Notes under the pieces: model-generated
The model's database searches: none
Told to the model about the DNA's origin: nothing
The model's input: the letters and a program-made list of their open reading frames with translations, nothing else
Made by a program: the position numbers and the translations under genes
Source of the DNA: Streptomyces aureoverticillatus
GTDB lineage: Bacteria > Actinomycetota > Actinomycetes > Streptomycetales > Streptomycetaceae
Assembly: GCF_014649395.1 (NCBI RefSeq)
Contig: NZ_BMSY01000010.1
Coordinates: 124,001-188,000, forward strand
Direction: 5' to 3'
DNA: 64,000 nt
Shown here: in pieces, positions 25,241 through 33,275 of the stretch
How positions within the stretch are numbered: position 1 is the first letter of the stretch
Layout of the letters: every line of letters starts with the position of its first letter

Positions 25241-26260
25241 ATGACCTTCCGCATGCCCGCCGAGTGGGAGCCGCACGAGCGCACCTGGATGGCGTGGCCG
25301 GGGCCGAACCCCACCTTCAGCACCGAGGAGGAGCTCGGCGAGGCCCGCGCCGCCTGGGCCGCCGTGGCCCGTGCCGTACGCCGCTTCGAGCCGGTGACGA
25401 TGGTCGTCGGCACCGGCCAGAGCGGGTCCGCCCGCGCGCTCCTCGGCGACGGCGTCGACCTGGTCGAGCGCGAACTGGACGACGCGTGGATGCGCGACAT
25501 CGGCCCCACCTTCGTCCGCGACGGCGACCGACTGGCCGCCGTGGACTGGGTGTTCAACGGCTGGGGAGCGCAGGAGTGGGCCCGCTGGGAGCACGACGCG
25601 AAGATCGCCCGGCATGTCGCGGACCTCGCCGGCGCACCCGTGCACTCCTCGCCCCTGGTCAACGAGGGCGGCGGCATCCACGTCGACGGCGAGGGCACCG
25701 TCCTGCTCACCGAGACCGTGCAGCTCGGCCCCGAGCGCAACCCCGGCTGGACGCGCGAGCAGGTCGAGGCCGAGATCCATGCCCGCCTCGGCACCCGCAA
25801 GGCCCTCTGGCTGCCGCGCGGACTGACCGCCGACTACCCCGGCCACGGCTTCGGCACCCTCGGCCACGTCGACATCGTCGCCGCCTTCGCCGCGCCTGGC
25901 GTCGTCCTCGTGCACGCCCAGCAGGACCCCGCCCACCCGGACTTCGAGGTCAGCCGCGAGGTCATCGGCGCACTCAAGGGGCGTACGGACGCCCGGGGCC
26001 GCACCCTTGAGATCGTCGAGGTGCCCGCGCCCACCGTCCTCGCCGACGACGACGGCTGGGTCGACCACTCGTACATCAATCACTATCTGTGCAACGGCGG
26101 CGTCGTGCTGTGCTCCTTCGACGACCCGCACGACGAACTGGCCGCGGGCATCTTCCGGCGGCTGTTCCCCAGGAGGACCGTCACGCTCGTCGACGCCCGT
26201 ACGATCTTTGCCGGGGGTGGTGGCATCCACTGCATCACCCAGCAGCAGCCGAGGATCTAG
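25241..26260 (+). CDS. aguA: Agmatine deiminase
   Basis: A 339-residue pentein-fold enzyme that converts agmatine to N-carbamoylputrescine and ammonia. Landmarks are RMPAEWEPHERTWMAWP at the N-terminus, WMRDIGPTFV near 82, the guanidinium-handling EGGGIHVDGEGT near 145, GHGFGTLGHVDIV near 205, and nucleophile Cys331 in GGGGIHCITQQQP at the C-terminus. ATG 25241 lies 11 bp after the UreC stop, with TGTGAGGA as ribosome site. It is co-transcribed with the urease-like genes. Its product is itself a monosubstituted urea, which suggests the two enzymes may act in sequence. Confidence 0.93.
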   Translation: MTFRMPAEWEPHERTWMAWPGPNPTFSTEEELGEARAAWAAVARAVRRFEPVTMVVGTGQSGSARALLGDGVDLVERELDDAWMRDIGPTFVRDGDRLAAVDWVFNGWGAQEWARWEHDAKIARHVADLAGAPVHSSPLVNEGGGIHVDGEGTVLLTETVQLGPERNPGWTREQVEAEIHARLGTRKALWLPRGLTADYPGHGFGTLGHVDIVAAFAAPGVVLVHAQQDPAHPDFEVSREVIGALKGRTDARGRTLEIVEVPAPTVLADDDGWVDHSYINHYLCNGGVVLCSFDDPHDELAAGIFRRLFPRRTVTLVDARTIFAGGGGIHCITQQQPRI

Positions 26261-26275
26261 CAGCCGGAGTACGAC

Positions 26276-26893
26276 GTGGCCGAAGCGCGCGCCCAGCGCA
26301 GCGCACGCAAGAACGCGCCCCCGCGAGAGGACGTCCTCGCGACGGCCATGGAGATGATCGCCGAGCGTGGCCTGGAACAGCTCACCATGGCCGCGCTCGG
26401 CCGCGAGGTGGGCATGAGCAGCGGCCACCTGCTCTACTACTTCGGCTCCAAGGACGAGCTGCTGCTTCGCACCCTGGAGTGGAGCGAGGGGCGGCTCGGC
26501 GCCGAGCGCGGCCGGCTGCTCGCCCGGCCGGAGCCTGCGCGCGCCCGGCTGGAGGCGTACGTCGAGCTGTACGTCCCCGACGGGCACCGCGACCCGCACT
26601 GGATCCTCTGGCTGGAGGTCTGGAACCGCTCCCTGAACGCCGACGAGCAGGGCCGCGACCGGCAGGCCGCCATCGAGGGCGCCTGGCACCGCGACCTGGT
26701 GGCGCTGCTCGCCGAGGGCGTCTCGCGCGGCGAGTTCCGGGCCGTGGACGCCGACCGGTTCGCGACCCGGCTCCGGGCGCTGCTCGACGGCTTCTCCATC
26801 CATGTGGCGATCGGCCTGCGCGGCACCGGGCGGGACCAAGTCCTCGCGCACGCAAGGGAGTTCCTGGACGAAGCGCTCGGCGCGGACGCGTAG
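26276..26893 (+). CDS. TetR/AcrR family regulator of the urease-like/agmatine operon
   Basis: A 205-residue regulator. The HTH lies at about residues 20-65 (EMIAERGLEQLTMAALGREVG, then SSGHLLYYFGSKDELLL). The C-domain has BetI/TetR_C features (WLEVWNRSLN). GTG 26276 follows GGAG at 26266-26269 and is 15 bp after the agmatine deiminase stop, so it is the last gene of that operon. BetI-type regulators sense small cationic or quaternary compounds, so a polyamine or guanidino ligand is plausible but unproven. Confidence 0.85.
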   Translation: MAEARAQRSARKNAPPREDVLATAMEMIAERGLEQLTMAALGREVGMSSGHLLYYFGSKDELLLRTLEWSEGRLGAERGRLLARPEPARARLEAYVELYVPDGHRDPHWILWLEVWNRSLNADEQGRDRQAAIEGAWHRDLVALLAEGVSRGEFRAVDADRFATRLRALLDGFSIHVAIGLRGTGRDQVLAHAREFLDEALGADA

Positions 26894-27007
26894 GGGGCCG
26901 TCCAGGTTGTACGCAATCCTGCGGATTGCGCGGGTGCTCCGGGTGCGGTTGGATCCGCAGGGGCCTTCGGTGCTGGACCGGAGGCCGGGCGGGTCCTGGG
27001 GGGATTC

Positions 27008-28117
27008 ATGGTCACTGTCACTGTCGGACGTGTGCCGTTACGTGCCTCGTCGGTAGCGGTAAGTGCCTTGCTGGCAGCGGCGCTCGGGCTCACCGCGCTA
27101 CCGGCCGCCGCCCACGCGGCCGAGGCGCCCTCCGCTCCGTCCGCGCGCACGGCGCCCCGCGTCGAGCGGGTCAGCGTCGCCGCCGACGGCACCGAGGCCA
27201 ACGGCGCCTCGGGCGCCGCGACGGTCACGACGGACGGCGGTCACGTCGCCTTCGGCAGCAGCGCCACCAACCTCACGCCCGACACGGCGCCACGGCCGCA
27301 GAGCTCCGCGCACGTCCGCGACGGGCGCTCCGGCGCGGTCGGCAGGATCAAGAACAGCCTGACCGCCCCCGACATCAGCGACGACGGCCGCTACGCCACG
27401 TACCTCGACTGGGGCTCGCACACCACGGCCGCCTTCGTGGTGGACCTGGCCACGGGGGAGAAGCGCCGGGTCGACGCCAGGGGCTTCAAGGAGGGCTCCG
27501 GCGAGTCCGTGATCAGCGCCGACGGCCGCCACGTCGCGTACGTCCTGCGTCCGCAGCACCCCGCCGACCCCCACCGGATCGAGGTCTACGACTGGCGGAC
27601 CGACACCCGCGAGGTCGTCAGCGACGGCCCGCCCGACGCCGCCCGCGACATGGCGAACCCGTCCATCAGCGCCGACGGCCGGTACGTCGCCTACGAGGAC
27701 AAGGGCACCCGGCAGGTCTGGGTCCGCGACCGCGAGACCGGCGGCCTCAAGCGCGCCGACGACGGCACCGCCTCCACCCTGGTGGAGATCAGCGGCGACG
27801 GCCGCGTGGTGGTGCTGAACTCCGCGGACGGCGCCTATGTACGTGACCTGCGCACCGGAAACGTGCAGCGCTTCTCCGGCACCACGGCCAAGGCCGTCGG
27901 CCCGGACGGCCGGCACCTCCTCTACAGCGACGACGCGTCCACGCTGCGCCTGCGCGACCTGCGCACCGGCCGCGTCCACGTCGTCGGGACCGGCGCGGCC
28001 GTGCCCGGCTCGGTCGGCGCCAAGGGCCGCACCGTCGTCTACTCCTCGGCGGAGACGGACGTGGTGCCGGGCGACACGAACGGCGTGCACGACGTCTTCC
28101 AGTGGACCCGCCGATGA
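27008..28117 (+). CDS. Secreted PD40 (TolB-like) beta-propeller, paralogue 1
   Basis: A 369-residue secreted protein. The signal peptide ends near residue 38 (ALPAAAHA-A). The mature part is a row of WD40-like PD40 blades, each with a core such as ISADGRHVAYV or ISADGRYVAYE followed by a strand ending in W-V-R-D or Y-V-R-D. It closes with VVPGDTNGVHDVFQW. TolB-like propellers bind partners or ligands and are not enzymes by themselves. ATG 27008 follows GGGGGA. It is the first of five adjacent paralogues read in the same direction. Confidence 0.82.
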   Translation: MVTVTVGRVPLRASSVAVSALLAAALGLTALPAAAHAAEAPSAPSARTAPRVERVSVAADGTEANGASGAATVTTDGGHVAFGSSATNLTPDTAPRPQSSAHVRDGRSGAVGRIKNSLTAPDISDDGRYATYLDWGSHTTAAFVVDLATGEKRRVDARGFKEGSGESVISADGRHVAYVLRPQHPADPHRIEVYDWRTDTREVVSDGPPDAARDMANPSISADGRYVAYEDKGTRQVWVRDRETGGLKRADDGTASTLVEISGDGRVVVLNSADGAYVRDLRTGNVQRFSGTTAKAVGPDGRHLLYSDDASTLRLRDLRTGRVHVVGTGAAVPGSVGAKGRTVVYSSAETDVVPGDTNGVHDVFQWTRR

Positions 28118-29250
28118 CGCGGCCCCGGCGGCGGTCTCCGGGCTCAAGGGCCTTGTGGGCGGCGGCACTCGGCCTCGCCCTGAGCGGATCCGCGCTGACC
28201 ACGACGGCCGGTGCGGACACCGCCGCGCATGCCGCCGTGACCGCCGACGCGCGCACTGTGCGCACCGAGCGGATCAGCACCGCCGACGGCGGCGCCCAGC
28301 TCGACGGCGCCTCGACGGACGGCGCGATCAGCGGCGACGGCGAGCACGCCGCGTTCGTCACCCGGGCGCCCGCCCTGGGCTGCGATCAGTACGCGCACTG
28401 CCTGAAGGCCAAGGACCTCGGCACGGGCGCCCTGACCGGCATCGACCTCGGCAGCGGCCACCTCTACGGCAGCCCGCTCCTGAGCACCGACGGCAGCCGT
28501 CTGGCCTTCACGGCGAACAAGCGGTTCGCCGCGCCCTACCTGCACGACCGCGCCACCGGCAGCACCACCCGGCTGTGGCCCGCCGACCCGCCGGGCTCCA
28601 ACGAACTGGGCGCCGTGCAGGCGCTCAGCCCCGACGGCACCCGGGTCGCCTACACCATCGGCAACCGCCACGGCGATCAGAACTCCCGGCTGCTGTACGT
28701 CCGCGACACCACGACCGGCACGGACGAGCTGATCTCGGCGCCCGAGGAGGGCTGGAAGGGCGGCGCGTCGGTGGCCGACGACGGCACGCGCGTCGCGTAC
28801 CAGGTCGGCGGCTACAGCGAGGGCCCCGAGGACCGCGCGGACGTCTTCCTCAAGGAGCCCGGCACCGGCACCCGCACCCAGCTCGACACCGGCCTCGGCA
28901 CCGGTGAGCTGGTCCGGCTCACCAACGACGGCCGCCGCGTCCTGTTCAACGCGCGGGGCGGACTCCACGTCCACACCGTGCGCACCGGCACGACCGCACG
29001 CGTCGCGGACGGCCGCGCGGTGTCGGTCACGCCCGACGGCCGCCACGCCGTCCTCACCGGCGCCGACGGGCTCCGCGTGCTCGACCTGCGCACGGGCCGC
29101 AGCACGGCCGTCGGCCCGGCGGACGCCCGGGCCGGGCGCGGCGCGATGTCCGACAAGGGCCGCGCGGTCGCGTTCAGTTCAGCGGCCGCCGACCTGGTGC
29201 CGGACGACACCAACGGCACCACCGACGTCTTCGTACGGCACACGCGGTGA
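28114..29250 (+). CDS. Secreted PD40 beta-propeller, paralogue 2
   Basis: A 378-residue paralogue of the preceding protein. ATG 28114 overlaps its stop (ATGA). The signal peptide is Arg-rich at the start (TRPRRRSPGSRALWAAALGL) and cleaves near residue 40. Blades have cores such as LSTDGSRLAFT, LSPDGTRVAYT and VTPDGRHAVLT. The closing motif VPDDTNGTTDVFVRHTR is shared with the third protein. A cysteine pair (GCDQYAHC) near residue 90 may form a disulphide; the third paralogue has an equivalent pair (GCEITAYVC). Confidence 0.82.
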   Translation: MTRPRRRSPGSRALWAAALGLALSGSALTTTAGADTAAHAAVTADARTVRTERISTADGGAQLDGASTDGAISGDGEHAAFVTRAPALGCDQYAHCLKAKDLGTGALTGIDLGSGHLYGSPLLSTDGSRLAFTANKRFAAPYLHDRATGSTTRLWPADPPGSNELGAVQALSPDGTRVAYTIGNRHGDQNSRLLYVRDTTTGTDELISAPEEGWKGGASVADDGTRVAYQVGGYSEGPEDRADVFLKEPGTGTRTQLDTGLGTGELVRLTNDGRRVLFNARGGLHVHTVRTGTTARVADGRAVSVTPDGRHAVLTGADGLRVLDLRTGRSTAVGPADARAGRGAMSDKGRAVAFSSAAADLVPDDTNGTTDVFVRHTR

Positions 29251-29264
29251 ACGGAGGGACACGC

Positions 29265-30329
29265 ATGAGGGGCACACGAGCCTTGCTGGGTACGGCACTT
29301 GCCCTGGCGGTCGGCGGCGCGACCCTCTCCACGGCCGCGGCCGACGCGCGGCCGCGCGAGCCGCGCACGGAACGGGTGAGCACCGCGGGCGACGGATCGC
29401 AGATCGAGGAGTACTCCCGCGCGGCCTCGATCAGCGCCGACGGCCGGTACGTGGCCTTCTTCACCAAGGCCGCCCAGCTGCCGGGCTGCGAGATCACCGC
29501 CTATGTGTGCCTCACCGTGAAGGACCGGGTCACGGGCGCGCTGACGGAGATCCCGCACGGGGGCGGGTCGGGCTGGCAGCCGCCGGTGGTGAGCGGCGGC
29601 GGCCGCTACATCGGCTACACCGAGGGCACCAAGTCCCCGACGCCGTGGCTGTACGACCGCGAGACCGGCACCAGCCTGAAGGTGCTGCCCCCGCCGGAAT
29701 TCGCCGGGGAACTCCTCGCGGTCACGCCGGACGGCGGCCACGTCGCCTTCACGACGGGGGACCGCTTCCACCCCGACACCTCCCTGTACGTACGGAACAT
29801 GGCGACCGGCGCCGTCGAGCTGATCGCGGGCGACGACGCCGACCGGCTGGGGACGGCGTCGCTGAGCGCGGACGGCACATTCCTGGCCTACGGGACGAGC
29901 CGCGAGCCGGAAGGCCGCGACGTCCTCGTCAGGAACCGCGCCACCGGCGAGACCGTCCAGGCCGACACGGGCCTCGGTGACAGCGACGCCACGTTCGTCC
30001 AGATGAGCGAGAACGGCCGCCGCGTCCTCTTCGTCGCCGAGGGCAGGACGTATCTGTACGACGTACGCAAGCAGACGACGCGGCAGATCGCGGACACGCC
30101 CGCCAAGTCCGCGAGCGGGGACGCCCGTTACGCCGTCCTCGCCGACGGCACGGCCCTCACCCTGCTCGACGTCCACACCCACCGACGCACCCCCATCGGC
30201 CCCGGCAGCGTCGCCCCGGCCGCCGTCTCCGCCAAGGGCCGCACGATCGCCTTCACCTCGGACGCCACCGATCTGGTGCCGAACGACACGAACGGCGCCT
30301 CCGACGTCTTCGTACGCCACACACGCTGA
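29265..30329 (+). CDS. Secreted PD40 beta-propeller, paralogue 3
   Basis: A 354-residue paralogue. ATG 29265 is chosen over a GTG at 29247 because ACGGAGGGA lies at the right distance upstream. The signal peptide ends near residue 27 (TAAADA). Blade cores include ISADGRYVAFF, VTPDGGHVAFT and LSADGTFLAYG. It ends VPNDTNGASDVFVRHTR, nearly as in paralogue 2. The pair GCEITAYVC matches the cysteine pair of paralogue 2, so these two appear to be the closest relatives of the five. Confidence 0.82.
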   Translation: MRGTRALLGTALALAVGGATLSTAAADARPREPRTERVSTAGDGSQIEEYSRAASISADGRYVAFFTKAAQLPGCEITAYVCLTVKDRVTGALTEIPHGGGSGWQPPVVSGGGRYIGYTEGTKSPTPWLYDRETGTSLKVLPPPEFAGELLAVTPDGGHVAFTTGDRFHPDTSLYVRNMATGAVELIAGDDADRLGTASLSADGTFLAYGTSREPEGRDVLVRNRATGETVQADTGLGDSDATFVQMSENGRRVLFVAEGRTYLYDVRKQTTRQIADTPAKSASGDARYAVLADGTALTLLDVHTHRRTPIGPGSVAPAAVSAKGRTIAFTSDATDLVPNDTNGASDVFVRHTR

Positions 30330-30348
30330 TCCGATACGGGGGACCACC

Positions 30349-31569
30349 ATGAGAACGGCAGCGAGAACCACGTCCGGAGCGCTCCTGGCCGCCGCCCTCG
30401 CGGCGACGGCCGCCGCGCCGGCGCACGCGGACCCCGCGCCCGGCCCGCCCACGACGGTGCGGTCCAGCGTGGACAGGAACGGCGCACAGCTCCACGTCCC
30501 GTCGTACGGACAGGAGTTGTCCGACGGATACGGCAGCAGGCCCACCTTCACCACGGCGGGACCGGTGTGGGAGGGCGACACGAACGGCGTGCGTGACGTG
30601 TACTACGGCGACTCCGCGGTGAGCTCCGGCCACCCGCGCGGCATGGGCAACGGGCCGTCCTACGCCGGCTCGCCGTGCGCCAGTGGCCGGATGATCGCGT
30701 TCGTCTCCGAGGCCACGAACATCCAGTCCACACCGGTCCCTGACGACCGCCCCACGGTCTATGTCCGCAACCGCGCCGTCGGCAAGGTGTCCCGTGCGAG
30801 CCAGACCTTCGAGGGCACGCCCTTCGCGTGGGCGGCCCGGCCGAAGGTGAGCGACGACTGTCAGTGGGTGTCGTTCACGGCGGCGCTCGAAGGATCCGAG
30901 AAGCAGCCGCGCGTCTACCGCTACCGCATCTACGACGGCTCGGTCCGCCTCGTCAGCGAAGCCGGGGCCAAGGCCGACCACTCGTCGATCAGCGCCGACG
31001 GCCGCCACGTCGCGTACGCGTCGAAGGGGAACGTGTACGTCCGCGACCTGGACACCGGCTCCCTGGAGAAGGCCTCCGTCGCCCGCGGGGGCGGCAGGCC
31101 CGACGGCCCCTCGGCCGGTGCCTCGCTGAGCGCCGACGGCCGCCGCGTCGCCTTCCACTCGGCCGCGTCCAACCTGGTCGAGGGCGACCGGAACCGCGCC
31201 ACCAACGCCTTCGTGCGCGACCTCGACACCGGCGTCACGGCCCTGGTGAAGGGACCGGCCAAGAAGTCCTGGACGGCGCGGCCCTCGCTCAGCGCGGACG
31301 GCACGCACGTCGCGTACACCGCCGCCAGGACCACCGGGGGAACCAAGAACCGTGTTCCCGCCGTGTACCTGCGTGAACTGACCACCGGCAAGACGCAGTT
31401 GATCAGCATGGATCTCGCAGGGGGCCGCAACGACCTGGCGGCCCGGAACCCGTCGGTCAACGAGGACGGCAGCGTCGTGGCCTTCGACTCGGCCTCGCCC
31501 GACCTGGTGAGCGGGGACACCAACGGAGTGTCGGACGTCTTCCTGCGGACAGTGAAGAACAGCCAGTAG
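30349..31569 (+). CDS. Secreted PD40 beta-propeller, paralogue 4 (divergent N-terminus)
   Basis: A 406-residue paralogue. The signal peptide ends at about residue 26 (AAPAHA). Unlike the others it has an extra N-terminal region in which the closing-type motif WEGDTNGVRDVYY occurs near residue 65, followed by two Cys (GSPCASG, SDDCQW). The PD40 blades then run as usual (ISADGRHVAYA, LSADGRRVAFH, LSADGTHVAYT) and it ends with VSGDTNGVSDVFLRTV. It lies 19 bp after paralogue 3. Confidence 0.82.
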   Translation: MRTAARTTSGALLAAALAATAAAPAHADPAPGPPTTVRSSVDRNGAQLHVPSYGQELSDGYGSRPTFTTAGPVWEGDTNGVRDVYYGDSAVSSGHPRGMGNGPSYAGSPCASGRMIAFVSEATNIQSTPVPDDRPTVYVRNRAVGKVSRASQTFEGTPFAWAARPKVSDDCQWVSFTAALEGSEKQPRVYRYRIYDGSVRLVSEAGAKADHSSISADGRHVAYASKGNVYVRDLDTGSLEKASVARGGGRPDGPSAGASLSADGRRVAFHSAASNLVEGDRNRATNAFVRDLDTGVTALVKGPAKKSWTARPSLSADGTHVAYTAARTTGGTKNRVPAVYLRELTTGKTQLISMDLAGGRNDLAARNPSVNEDGSVVAFDSASPDLVSGDTNGVSDVFLRTVKNSQ

Positions 31570-31623
31570 CAACCGGCAACAGCCCTACGTACCACCGCAA
31601 CTCATCTCACGGGGGAACCACCC

Positions 31624-32916
31624 ATGCGCCACACCACCCGCGCGGCCCTGGCCGCCGCGCTCGTCACCGTCGTCGCGGGAGCCGTGCTCCCGGCCGCGGC
31701 GGCCGCCGACAGCCGCGCCCCCGCCCCGCGCACGGAGCGGGTGAGCGTCGCCGCCGGCGGCGCCCAGGCGAACGGGCCGTCCGACGCCCCGGACATCAGC
31801 GCCGACGGCCGCCACGTCGTGTTCTCGTCCGAGGCCACGAACCTGGTGCCCGGCGACACCAACGGCCACAACGACGTCTACCTGCGCGACCTGCGCACCA
31901 AGAAGGTGGAGCGGATCAGCCTCCGGGACTCCGGCGGGCAGTACACCTCGCACGCGGGCGACCCGTCGATCAGTGCGGACGGCCGGTACGTCACGTACTC
32001 CGCGCAGGTCGACCAGGCGGGCGGCGGGCTGTACAGCGGCACGTTCCTGAAGGACCGCAAGACCGGCCGCACCGAGATCGTCAGCCTCTCCGACGACGAC
32101 AAGCCGGTCTTCGGTGACTACGCCGTGGGCGCCGAGGTCAGCGCCGACGGCCGGTACGTCGCCTTCGTGTCCGCGCTGAAGGACCACGGCGACGGCGGTG
32201 GCGACGGCATGTGGACCGGCATCTATCTGCGCGACCGCAAGGAGGGCAGCACGCGCAGGGTCAGCGAGATCGTCCCCGGGCACCCCACCTGGATCGTCTC
32301 CGGCCTCCACCTGAGCGCCGACGGCCGGCACGTCGGCTACGGCCTCGGCCAGGTCCGGCCGGGCCTCGGCGGCCGGACGTACACGTACGACGCGACGACC
32401 GGAAAGTCGAAGCGGATCGATCTGTCGCCCAGCGGCGCGGACCTGCGGATCGGCGTGCCCTCGCTGAGCAAGGACGGGCGGTACGCGGCCTTCGAGACCG
32501 CCGAGGCGATGGTGCCCGCCGACACCAACGGCAAGAGCGACATCTACCGCCTCGACACCCGCACCGGCGCCCTGAAGAAGGTCACCCGGGAAGCGGGCGG
32601 CGGCCAGACCGACGACGACTCCTACCAGGCCGCCATCACCCCCGACGGCCGCCACGTCGCCTTCATCTCCTCGGCGTCGGGCCTCACCGCGGGCGACCCC
32701 GCCAAGGGGCCGCTGTACGTACGCGACCTGAAGACGGGCACGACCCGGCGCGTCAACGTGCCGCGGGGCGGCGGCGAGAGCGAGGACCAGGGCTGGCCTG
32801 CCTACGCCCTGAGCGCGGACGCCAAGACGTTCGCGTTCACGTCGGACGCGACGAACATGGTCCCGGGCGACACGAACGCGGCGCGGGACGTCTTCGTACG
32901 GCACCACCTGCGCTGA
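31624..32916 (+). CDS. Secreted PD40 beta-propeller, paralogue 5
   Basis: At 430 residues, the longest paralogue. The signal peptide ends near residue 27 (PAAAAA-D). The sequence starts its first blade with ERVSVAAGGAQANGPSDAP, nearly the same as paralogue 1 (ERVSVAADGTEANG). Seven or so ISADGR/LSADGR/ITPDGR cores follow, and the DTNG motif occurs three times (NLVPGDTNGHNDVY, MVPADTNGKSDIY, terminal MVPGDTNAARDVFVRHH). CGGGGGAAC-type ribosome site lies 8 bp before ATG 31624. It is the last gene of the array, followed by tandem repeats and a hairpin. Confidence 0.82.
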   Translation: MRHTTRAALAAALVTVVAGAVLPAAAAADSRAPAPRTERVSVAAGGAQANGPSDAPDISADGRHVVFSSEATNLVPGDTNGHNDVYLRDLRTKKVERISLRDSGGQYTSHAGDPSISADGRYVTYSAQVDQAGGGLYSGTFLKDRKTGRTEIVSLSDDDKPVFGDYAVGAEVSADGRYVAFVSALKDHGDGGGDGMWTGIYLRDRKEGSTRRVSEIVPGHPTWIVSGLHLSADGRHVGYGLGQVRPGLGGRTYTYDATTGKSKRIDLSPSGADLRIGVPSLSKDGRYAAFETAEAMVPADTNGKSDIYRLDTRTGALKKVTREAGGGQTDDDSYQAAITPDGRHVAFISSASGLTAGDPAKGPLYVRDLKTGTTRRVNVPRGGGESEDQGWPAYALSADAKTFAFTSDATNMVPGDTNAARDVFVRHHLR

Positions 32917-32947
32917 AACGAACGTTCCATCCAGCCGCAGGGTGTTC

Positions 32948-32995
32948 GGACCGCAAGGTGACCGGACCGCAAGGTCACCGGACCGCATGGTGAGA
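32948..32995 (+). repeat. Three 16-bp tandem repeats upstream of cimA
   Basis: Three consecutive copies of GGACCGCAAGGTGACC (32948, 32964, 32980), with small changes that make GGTGACC-N9-GGTCACC a perfect dyad at 32957-32979. They lie between the last propeller gene and the cimA leader and may be binding sites for a regulator of cimA. Confidence 0.7.
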
Positions 32996-33004
32996 CGGGG
33001 AGGC

Positions 33005-33029
33005 GGGTGCCACGGAAGCTGTGGCACCC
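33005..33029 (+). terminator. Hairpin before the cimA leader
   Basis: Perfect 9-bp stem GGGTGCCAC / GTGGCACCC with a 7-base loop, 8 bp before the leader ORF. It may end transcription from the propeller array. If the cimA promoter is upstream, it would be part of its leader RNA. Confidence 0.5.
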
Positions 33030-33037
33030 TGCCGTCC

Positions 33038-33088
33038 ATGCTCGTGTTCGCCATGATTATTGGCAGCAAGCGCGCCGGTCCGCAGTGA
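33038..33088 (+). CDS. Putative leader peptide of the cimA attenuator (16 aa)
   Basis: A 16-codon frame reads MLVFAMIIGSKRAGPQ. It holds Leu, Val and two consecutive Ile codons, and the two Ile codons are both ATT, which is rare in this genome. That is the pattern expected where ribosome stalling on charged tRNA-Ile controls the gene, and isoleucine is an end product of the citramalate route. The intrinsic terminator begins 53 bp after the stop. Against it, no clear ribosome site precedes the ATG, so it would have to be leaderless or weakly translated. Confidence 0.5.
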   Translation: MLVFAMIIGSKRAGPQ

Positions 33089-33141
33089 CCGCCCGGTACA
33101 CATCACGTACAGGCGGACACCGTCGTCCTCGACCCGCGCGC

Positions 33142-33176
33142 AGACCTCTCGCACCCGCGAGGGGTCTTTTCGTTTT
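33142..33176 (+). terminator. Intrinsic terminator in the cimA leader (attenuator)
   Basis: An 11-bp stem (AGACCTCTCGC with GCGAGGGGTCT, one G-U pair) and a 4-base loop are followed by TTTCGTTTT. A hairpin with a real U-tract is uncommon in streptomycetes, and this one lies 100 bp upstream of cimA, inside its leader. Upstream, GGTCCGC (33077) and GCGGAC (33113) can pair as an alternative hairpin. Confidence 0.72.
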
Positions 33177-33275
33177 CCGGCCCACCCACAACCGGGGAAC
33201 GAAGCGCGAGGGATCATGGAGGTGGTGGAGCCGGTCATTCCGGTAGACCGACATCCGACACAGGAGCCAGACAGC

